Origin: Agapanthus africanus
Lineage: Eukaryota > Streptophyta > Magnoliopsida > Asparagales > Amaryllidaceae
Assembly: GCA_030015575.1 (NCBI GenBank)
Contig: JASDDO010000001.1
Coordinates: forward strand, 327,269,595-327,333,594
Reading direction: 5' to 3'
DNA: 64,000 nt
Made by a program: the position numbers and the translations under genes. The notes beneath the pieces were generated by a model. The model saw only the letters and a program-made list of their open reading frames with translations. It did not search any database and had not been told where the DNA came from. Position 1 is the first letter of the stretch. Every line of letters begins with the position of its first letter. Shown in pieces: positions 55,190 to 64,000 of the stretch.

Positions 55190-56260
55190 CGTGCACCATG
55201 GCTGCACCTACTGAGTATTTACATTGTGTGCATAGTTATTGCACTTGAGATATGTTTCTATACACCATGGTATTGGTTTTTGATTTGTGCATGTTTATCG
55301 CACTTGATATCGGTTTTTGCCTTGGTTGCACATGTTTATGAGTTCATGGATTTCATACGGTTGATTTGATTTTGTGCGTATGGTACGCACTCGATTTGAT
55401 GTTTGCACTCGGTATAGCTTATATGTGCTTGTAGTGCATTGATATGCATTTTGTGCACGCAGTTGCACACGTTTACGATTTTATACACCTTGGTGTACTC
55501 GGTGTTGCTGTTTATGCATTTGAGTTATTGATCGGTATTTTGTGCACAAGATGCACCGTATTTGTATTTCGTGCACTGGATGCACTGTATTTGTATTTTA
55601 TTCACTAGATTGCATTCTGCATTTGTTGCACTGGACGGGTATTTATGCGTTGTTGCACTGGATTTATACCCCGTACCTAGGTTGCACCCGATTTATATCC
55701 TTGAGCATTCGTTTTACCAGATTTGTATTTTCGTGCGCGTTGGCACTTGCCGTTCGTTTTCGTGCATGTTACTGCACTATATGCTTTTACGGACCCGACG
55801 TGTTTTGGTTGGATTTGCGCATATAAGGCGCTCGATTTTGGATTTTGTGTGCATCGGATGCACTTGAGTGAGATTTTACTCGTGCATGTGGGATGCTCTT
55901 GAATTGGATTTTCTTCCGTGCATATTGGATGCGATTTCATTCGTACGGGACATATGCACATGAGCTGGATTTTCGCGCATGTTGGGCGCATGATATGAGA
56001 TGTGATTCTGTGCACACCGGATGCATGGGATTGAGATCTTAGTGCACTTTAGATGCACTTGGTATGGTTGTCGTGCACACCCGTTGCACTGGACAGATGC
56101 TTTGTACACACCCGTTGCACTTAGTTTTCCCTTGTGCGTATTGTGGTACCTGTATTTGGATTTGATTTACATGCGCACCAGACGCATGTGATTATTGGAC
56201 ATGCCTTTGAGGCTGATTTTGCTTTTGAGCACTTTGTTTTCATGTTGGGCACTACATGGT
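55190..56260. repeat. GTGCA..TGCAC hairpin array in element G
   Basis: Some 20-25 dyads of the type GTGCA-N5to8-TGCAC about every 30-60 bp, separated by T-rich linkers (ATTTGTATTTT-like). Examples: 55542-55556, GTGCGTA-tgg-TACGCAC (55374-55390), TACACC-tt-GGTGTA (55484-55497), GCGC-atataag-GCGC (55817-55831), CATGCG-caccaga-CGCATG (56170-56188). Stems vary in pairs. Confidence 0.85.
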
Positions 56261-56885
56261 GTAGTAGCCAAACAGGACTGATCTGAGGACAGTACCTGAG
56301 TACTTTGCATGAATTAAAGGATTACCAAAGGGTTTTCAAGAGGAGCTATAGTCTCGCTATTTTCTTAAGTGTCCGTGAGCGACACGAACGTTTATAAAGG
56401 AAAACCTTTTGGGATATTTTGAAAAGCGACGGAACGTGTATTTAAGAAAACATATATGGACATATATTATTATTTTAAAATAAGCGTCCGTCAGTTATGC
56501 CATGAGTTACGCATCTACGCGGCGATTTAGAAAAGATTATGCATGTATTTTCATTCAAATTTTTGAGTTTTTCAAAGATGCGTACTATACACGTATTATA
56601 GTATTTGACTAGTGTTTATTGGATTTCAGTAGTGGATTTCGAGATCTGCATCTCTATTGTAACGCCGAGGATATGCGTGCAAATTCGATGATTTGCGTGA
56701 CGCTTGACGGAGTTCGATTTTGAGTTTTTACTCGTTTTCATGCGCATTTGACGAGATATGTTGTGTTATTTTTGCGTTTTCCATGATTCCGGAGCCCCGT
56801 TGTTTTGAGCCGATTATTGAAATGTTTTAGTTTTTGGGGGTTTAAATTTAAATTCGGGGACCGAATTTATTTAAGGGGGGAAGAT
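56261..56885 (+). other. Element G tail and polypurine tract
   Basis: Non-coding. Ends GGGGACCGAATTTATTTAAGG, a diverged form of the D2 tract, then a G-run and AAGAT (56873-56885) directly before the 3' LTR. Confidence 0.8.
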
Positions 56886-59800
56886 TATAACATTTCATAA
56901 AATATAAAATATTATTTTTGGGAATTTAATATTAAAATAATATATTTCCCGAAAACTGCCGATTTGCGAAATTGGGGTTTTTGAAAAAGGGTATAAATAT
57001 ATACCAATAATTATGAAATAAATATAAATTAAAATTATTTATTCATTTAAAAATATATTTAAAGGATTTGGCAATTTTAAAAATTTATTATATGCGGTTT
57101 TGATAAAAACACGATTAGTGCACTGCTAATCGCGATTAAGCCAAATCCTCATTTTTACAGTTTCCATGGTTAGTGCACCATGACATGTTTCATTTTATTT
57201 GGGCTTTATATTAGGGTTTATTGGTGTAGAGAAAAGAGAAATGATTAAAGGTAAAGTCAATGGAGACATAATGAGTGGTTAGGTGAGCTTTGGAGAGAGA
57301 AAGAGAGTGCGAATTAGTGGGGGGGGGGGGCTGCCCATTATCAAATCCCCCACCATTTTCCTCCTTCTTCCTCATTTCCTCAACTCTACAACCCTCCACT
57401 AAAACCCTAGATCTATCTCCAGCCATGCCCCAAAACTCTACACTCCCTTCACAAAACTTTATCCCCATCTCCTCCTATACACGATGGACCGAGCAAAATG
57501 GGATTTTGACGACGTTGGGAAGTTAGTGCTGCCTAGAATGGACTAGATGAGGTATAATTTATTCCCTTTAGATTAGTTTCGTCGGATATCATGTTTAGAT
57601 GTTGTTTTGGGAAGATTAGTGGACATTGGGAAACCCTAGTGAATGTTTGAGTGTTTGTTTGAATTGGGTGATGCCTAGTAGCTGTTAACTAAACTTAGGT
57701 GCTGTTTAGTGACCTAGACCAGACCTTAGAAACCCTGAAACACGGATTTAGAAACCCGACATCGGATAAATGTGTGATCTGTGAAGGTATTTTGGAATCT
57801 GGAGCAACCCAGGGACACTAGAATTGATTTTAGGATTTCTGGGAGTCGTGCAGGCACCTAGGAAGCTACCACTGAGACCCGAGCCCTTAATTCTAACCCC
57901 AGGCCGCAGATATATTCATTCTGGCCACTATTTGCGGCCAGAGTAGGGTAGAATTGTGCCAGATTTGGTCCATGGCTCTTTTTGCACTAAATTAGACCCC
58001 TCCTATATGCAGTTTTAGCTAATTGTCACCTGGGGAAAATCTGGAAGCATTTTGGTGTGTTTTAGGCTTTATTTTCCATATTTTAAAATGCACTTTCTTG
58101 ATATTTGGATTTGTATTTGGTTGTCAGGTGTTCGTACATCGACAACAGGGGTTGTTTGATTGATTTGCACGTTCAGGCCATAGGTTCTAACCTATGAGCA
58201 CACTGTGCGCTGTATCGGTTTTCTGTCTCGATTTTATTACGTTTTGCGATTGGTTATTATTGTAAGTACTCTCGCATGGAATCCGAGGTGAAGAAGAGCG
58301 GCGTCATCGATTTCGGCGAGCGAAGACCTGGTGAGTAGATCTATATCTACCGGGGAAGTCGGGTAGATGGTGTATAGCACCCCCGCAAACTTCTGATGGA
58401 AACGGATTTATAGAGTATGGTTAGGAAACCTAGATTAGGAAACTAGGGTTAGGATATAGATAGCTATGTATTCATATTAGAAACTAGAGGATAGTTAAGT
58501 GTGATATGCTACTACTACTACCCTAGGATGACGTTTAGCGATATTACCGCTTAGGGTTCTGTAGGACTAGATAGTCGATGCAGATGCGTCATCCGAACCA
58601 AACCTTTTTCTAAACCAAAAGAATCGTATGTATCTTTTAAATATATATCTTGAGGGATGTTACGGATTTTCAAATGACATCTTTTCCTTAAAAACACCGT
58701 AACCCCTGTTTTCAAAACTACGATTCACTTCTTTAAAAATCTGATTGTATGGTTCGGGTGTGTTTGTTAGATTAGATACTTATACTTAGTAGAGATAGCA
58801 TGTTTATGTAAATTCGACATGATATGAGACATAAATGCGATGAAATAATACAAGACGAATTTGATGATATGATGAGATGGTGATACGATATGATGGTATA
58901 TGGATGCGAGTCGATCGAGATGATTTATACCCTGCCGGTCCTCTGATATGAGATTATTGCAGACGCGACCTGGGTCATAGGTATATAGGGTTATATATAT
59001 ATATATCGAATGTTGTGAATCATGGATAATAGGCCATATGTGATATTAGGCCGTACCCACATTTGTCGTATAGGATGATAGGATCCCTTTTAGTATAATG
59101 CCGCCGCACGATGATATTCCGTGCGTGATGAGTTGACTTGATGATTGATCCTTACCCTTTTCTAGAGGTTACCGTACGATGGATTATACCGTACGTAGTG
59201 TTATTGGGCTAGATGCCGATTGATAGATTCACCGACTCGGACATATGATAGTTACGTATACCTTATAGCTGTTAGCTGATGATTTACCTTATATTGCATT
59301 CATATCATTTCCATTGCATCGCATATACCTGTGATAGTACACCTGCACAATTATTGATGATGCGTATGTTAAACGTACACAGATTTGCCGGCTCGCACAC
59401 CTCATCATCGATAATTGCCATGTCACTACACAGTAGGATTGCTGCATCACATATCTATTGATACATTCATACTTGCGCATATTCATATTGTACCTACATA
59501 GATAGCTGGTTTAATTGGAATTTGGGAACCGCATGCTATACTTTAAAAATTGGAATCATTTTAAAAGAGCGGTTTTCCCCTTAATATGTCATATCACTGT
59601 TCCTTGTTGCATGATACACGGATATGCTCACATTTCTTTTTATATGTCGCATACATCATGCTCTATTATTTTACGCATTGAGATATGCTGTTTTCATGAG
59701 ATTTCTGGATTTGAGAACCGTGGAAATTTCAAAAGAGATTATGTGTTGTTTTGAAAACCCGGTTTCTCTTGGTATGATATTTCAGTGCGTCCACCATGCG

Positions 59801-61251
59801 TTTTCTCGGTTCTGAGAGTGGCATGTGGAACCTGATTCGAGGAGTGGTAGGCACCGATTGCGGGTACATGGTGGACCCGGAATGATACCCCGGGGCGAGA
59901 ACGGATCGCTGTGTAGTAGACGGTGAGCCTGGCAGATGGACTACTACTTACCGGTGATAGTATTTGGGCTCGGGGGATATCCGGAGGATACCGACCGGAG
60001 TCGAGAGATGCTATGGGCCGATCCGGACTGACGGAGCCCGTGGGCCGATCTGGACTGTCGGAGCCCGATATATGAGGATTTACGTGCCGATGTTGGGCAC
60101 TGTTTTCTTGATGTTTTCGAGTGTCGATGCTAGGCACTCAGGTTCCATGATTTTGATGTGTCGGGAGGGACACCGTTGATATACATCCTCATACCTTCAT
60201 GCACACTCTTTTACGATATTTACATGCATGATATTGTTGCGTCAGTGGTTGACGCATGGACTGGATCCATATACATACATACACTGATTTTACTATTGGA
60301 GATTATACACATGCTTATAGACATTGATTCATGGGTGGACGAGATCCACATATCTGCATACCTTGATTATGGCTAGACGATATCCATATACATGCATTGA
60401 TTATTACTGTTGGATAGTATCCGCATGCATATAGGCAGTGACTACCTTGTTGGCAAACATACGACCCGGTCACCCTAGATATCATAGTATTACCTGTATG
60501 ATATAGTTGACCTAGGAGTCGTTGTTTATTCGATTTCTACTTGTAGATATATTTCTATTCATGAGTTGGTAACTCACCCCCGTTGTACCACAGTTCTTGC
60601 AGGTTAACCGCTTGGATCAGTAGCAGCTTCGCTGGCGCACAGTTCCATTCGGGTGTTTTGCATTGGTAGGTGGGACACTTGTATCATACCAACTCTTGTA
60701 TTATATTTCATATTGTATCTAGTTAACTCCATCGATCAATCAATAGTTGTAATTGTATAAGTGATGAGACTTAGTGAGACTTGTAGTTGCGAGATTTGAG
60801 CGATGGGTTTTATTTTCCCTTTGGGGTTATATCTTGATCTTTTCACTTTCTTTTTGTGGTGAACTTCGCCGTTGGGCGTCGTATACTTATTTATACTGTA
60901 TTGCGTGGTTGTTATCCGCCGTTTGGCGAAGAGCTAGCTCCTGCTTGGGGATGCCTTTATTCCTGTTATGTATTTGGGGTTTTGGATCAAAATATACAAA
61001 GGAGGTGCTGCCAAATTTTTTCAAAAGACGAAACATGTTTTCAAACTAGAAAATTTCATTTTCATCATTCATGCTTCTTTCTATGCATTAAGCATACTTG
61101 ATTTTATTAAACCTTTATTTCAAAAACTCTACCTCCTTTAATTTCTTTAAAAGGTTTCGATTTCTGGGTTCAGCTTACTTGAATTCCGTTACGCCTTTAG
61201 ACGTTACGTGATTCAAGTGCTGGTCATGAGCTAATATTTTGGGTCGTGACA
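56886..61251 (+). repeat. 3' LTR of element G (4366 bp)
   Basis: Starts TATAACATTTC (TG changed to TA) and ends GGGTCGTGACA. About 95-97% like the 5' copy by eye. Palindrome remnant at 57921-57941; poly-G at about 57319-57330. Confidence 0.93.
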
Positions 61252-62337
61252 ATATTCTATTCTTTCATTTTGTGACATTCGTCGGTTATATGCGATATAA
61301 CCAGGTTATCAGATCAAGTGTTGATTCGATAAGTTGTTACATATAGTATTAGTCGGTTATATGTGATATAGCCGGATTATTAAATCAAGAGTTGATTTGA
61401 TAATTTAATTTATAATTATATATTTGATATATTATATTATATTAACTAATATTTAGCTCACTAATAATTTCTTTTTCTCACTTTATGTACACATTGTATA
61501 TATGCGATATGTATATTTGTGATATGTATTGTGTCATGCTTGATGATACATACAAGATGGGTGTATGAGACTTATACCATACTAAGGTTAAATTAGGGTT
61601 TTGATTATTTCTTAAGTTATTACAAAAGGGAATTGACTTGGTCAATGTTTTCAAGCTTGATGAAGCTTGTAGAACTTTGACAAAGTCCACTCTTTTGTCA
61701 TTCCTTAGTATATTTTTCTTGACCCAACCCTTTACCATAGCCTTGGGTTTATTCTCTACATGAGTTAGGCATGAGGGCTTAACTCAACTATGGGTGCAAT
61801 AATTCATTTGGATGAATTATTCATGTGAGATATTTTCTTCTTCTTCTTCTTCTTCTTCATCATCAAAAGCTTACTTGCTTTAATGGAGTTTTAAGAAAAA
61901 GTGTGAGAAAATGAAATCTAAAGTGATCCCACTTCCTACTTCATCATCCTCTACTACTTTCCATTTAGTAGAGTGTGTTTGCTTCACTAATTCCATAGTT
62001 AGTGAAGAGATAGCTTGGGTTAGTGTCTCCTCGACGTAGATCATCTTCGGCCTCGAAGTCTTCGAAGCTAGCACGCTCGTTTCTTCAAGGGAGCCTCTCT
62101 AGAGTCCGGAGATCACGATCGCAGCGAAGGGGACTACTACACGAAGCTATTTGAAGTGAAGGACCGGTCTACAAAGGTTGTATTTCTTGCTCACTATAAC
62201 TTGCAAAGTGTTTGCATATGTTTTCCGTATTATTTCTAGTAAATGATCTATGTTTAGAGTTACCTAGAATGGCAAAATTTTAATTTGGCATGGACGATGC
62301 CTCCCGAAACCTTGCTTCCGTTGTAGATAACCCAACA
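61252..62337 (+). repeat. Copia F 5' LTR, piece 3 of 3
   Basis: Resumes after G with ATATTCTATTC and ends CCCAACA at 62337. Joined length of the three pieces is about 2.2 kb. A (CTT)n run lies at about 61841-61858. The half next to the leader resembles E's LTR. Confidence 0.86.
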
Positions 62338-62338
62338 G

Positions 62339-62351
62339 TGGTATCGGTTCC
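62339..62351 (+). other. Altered primer binding site, copia F
   Basis: TGGTATCGGTTCC where other elements have TGGTATCAGAGCC. Four bases differ within the tRNA-complementary stretch. Confidence 0.6.
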
Positions 62352-64000
62352 ATGCTAGAAATTAATACGGATTTTGTTAGAATTACGAAACCGAAACGAC
62401 TCCGAAACTTGAAACGGAAATCCCCAGTTTCTGTCGATTTTAAATAGTGTTCAAAAAATTATTTAAACAAGTGTAGAATGTTGTATAGGATTCAACATGA
62501 ACACACAAGAAATTTCACCCCCAGTCGTCGAAATTTAGCCGAGCCCTAGGCTAGGGATTCTGAGCTCGCCGGCCATGTAGGGGGCAATGGGGTTAAATTT
62601 TTGGGTGTGTTCCAGATACTGTGTTTTGGTGTTTCAGGTGTTGTTTATTTTGGCTAATTTTGCATATGATATAATCTTACATTATATGCAATTCGAAGTG
62701 TTTCGTATTCGTAGTTTTAACATTGTTTCGGGTTTTTCACGTATTATCTAGGCGAAGTTAAAAAGTTTGATCGAATGTCAAAATCCCATTTTTTCAAGTT
62801 TAACGTATTCGGAAAATATGCAAGTGATTCTGTGGACCCTCTAGACGAACGCAAACCTTAACTCGATTATGTGGCCGTCGAAACCGCCACTTGAACCCTA
62901 GGGTTTGTGGTTGTTTAGCGTTGTCACATGTGAAGCATTGGATTGATCCTTCTACGGCTGGTTCATAGGTACTGTGGCATCTTCTGGGTATTATTAAAAC
63001 TGTGCTCAAGTGTTGAGCTGTCGGAAAATCGTGGGACTTTGATGAATCGATCGAAAAGTTTAACGTCGTCCGGATATTATGTGATGGGATACAATATTTG
63101 GAATCCACAAAAGTAGTTATGAGATAACTAATTTGAATGTTATAAATCTAGCAATTTAGTCTCATTTAATCGGTTGCCACGGGATTTTGATGTGATCAAA
63201 AGTCAGTCGCAATCACGTAGTGTACACGGATACTCGCCGGGTAAACCTAATAGATATCCACGCCCCATAGCCCCGACCAAGTGACTGTAGGAGAACCCCG
63301 TTACCTAAAGCATCCATTTGGGTGCTCGCGGCAGCGGTGTTCCGCCTTAGTGCACTTCGTCGACGGCATCGGGGGGTGCGGCCGTCTACTAAAGTTTTCG
63401 ACGAGCATTTGATCAGGATGTCGGGAATTTTGTTGAATTGCCCGACTGGATATTGAAAAGTGTTTTCGAGATCGAGACTAAAATGCGGGGTTTATAATTG
63501 TTAGGCATGCGATGTCTAAGGAATTCATTTGGTTAGGCATGAAATCCAATATATGTGATACATTGGGCTTATGATGTCTAAAGTGGTTGCGGATTCCAAC
63601 TGTTGTAGTTTTTCATTTTATTTTCTGGGACCGTAAGTGTAATATGTGGTGTATCACCGGTTTCGGTGCTATATGTCAACGACTACTAGGGTACGCATAT
63701 TTACTTACGTTGATGACATGTGATGTTATGTGTTGCTGGGATATGTTATATTGGATCGTCATGTTTGAATAGCCGGGGGTTTTATGTGAGATGAGTGTTT
63801 TTCATATTCATTCATGTAAAATTCATTGTATGTAATATTCTTTTATTGGGGCACTTCCGGGTTGAGGATGATGTCACCATTGTATATTATTTACTTTTCC
63901 GCATTAGGATATACTCAAGGCGGGGAGCATAAGTAACCGGGTTCTAGGGTCCAGTGGGAGACCATCTCGAGGAGTCGAGACTGGCTCTCCTAACTCTAGA
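62352..64000 (+). other. Leader of copia F (continues beyond window)
   Basis: Non-coding, collinear with E (35497-37145) and more loosely with A. Hairpin at 62499-62612: GAACACAC pairs with GTGTGTTC, AAATTT and CCCC arms further in, CCCTA-ggc-TAGGG inside. The window ends in the conserved block ATGTCACC.TTGTATATTATT. Confidence 0.82.
62499..62612 (+). other. Leader hairpin of copia F
   Basis: GAACACAC (62499-62506) with GTGTGTTC (62605-62612), 160 nt after the primer site start. Equivalent in place to A 1502-1622 and E 35645-35766. Confidence 0.72.

Larger units (their letters stand above)
47974..61251 (+). mobile_element. Gypsy-like non-autonomous element G, complete
   Basis: LTRs of 4373 and 4366 bp, primer site, 4.5-kb internal region without any recognisable pol domain, polypurine tract, and target duplication ATATT on both sides (47969-47973, 61252-61256). 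LTR ends and several LTR blocks match gypsy D1/D2, so it is a related, large-LTR, coding-poor element (LARD-like). Confidence 0.93.

Noticed and set aside
55542-55867. Two ~100-codon frames rich in Cys/His/Tyr in element G
   Set aside because: They are translations of the GTGCA..TGCAC repeat array in two frames, not a cysteine-rich protein.

Overview
The window is plant nuclear DNA made almost entirely of nested LTR retrotransposons. I find no host protein-coding, tRNA or rRNA gene. The elements are Ty1/copia type (LTRs opening TGTTAG/TGTTGG followed by ATGCCCTAGAGGCC; primer sites complementary to initiator tRNA-Met; order gag-PR-IN-RT-RNaseH) and Ty3/gypsy type (LTRs opening TGTAAC and ending GGGTCGTGACA; one copy keeps integrase and chromodomain-like remnants, pointing to a chromovirus of the Tekay/Del kind). 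A large-genome flowering plant is likely; I cannot name the species.

Left half (1-30401) is the right-hand side of a stack in which each element sits inside the next. Copia A (1-9152, only the start of its 5' LTR missing) lies in gypsy D1 (9153-13903, minus). D1 lies in copia B (13904-18938), B lies in the RT gene of copia C (18939-22160), and C lies in the 3' LTR of gypsy D2 (22161-30401, minus). Right half (30402-64000) is the left-hand side of a second stack. Copia LTR I (30483-31073) is cut by gypsy LTR D3 (31074-31732, minus), which is cut by copia LTR H (31733-32809), which is cut by copia F (from 32810 to beyond the window). F's 5' LTR is itself split by two complete elements: copia E (33274-47309, site duplication GGATA) and gypsy-like G (47974-61251, site duplication ATATT). 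Only about 81 bp (30402-30482) are unassigned.

No element has an intact gag-pol. A is a young copy with a few stops and two compensating indels. E and G have LTR pairs that are nearly alike by eye but wrecked or missing coding regions, so they were probably mobilised in trans.

The most unusual feature is dense short inverted repeats. The leader of E carries an extra insert of about 3.5 kb (38290-41830) built from blocks of short perfect palindromes: AGTGTTAAACACT, paired CACGTG boxes, GAGAATTAAATTCTC and GGAC..GTCC. G carries an analogous array of GTGCA..TGCAC dyads (55190-56260). In both, stems change while pairing is kept. Covarying hairpins also occur at fixed places in the copia leaders (about 160-170 nt after the primer site) and in the copia U3. 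G also carries a segment of copia leader (53557-53893), so it is a chimera.
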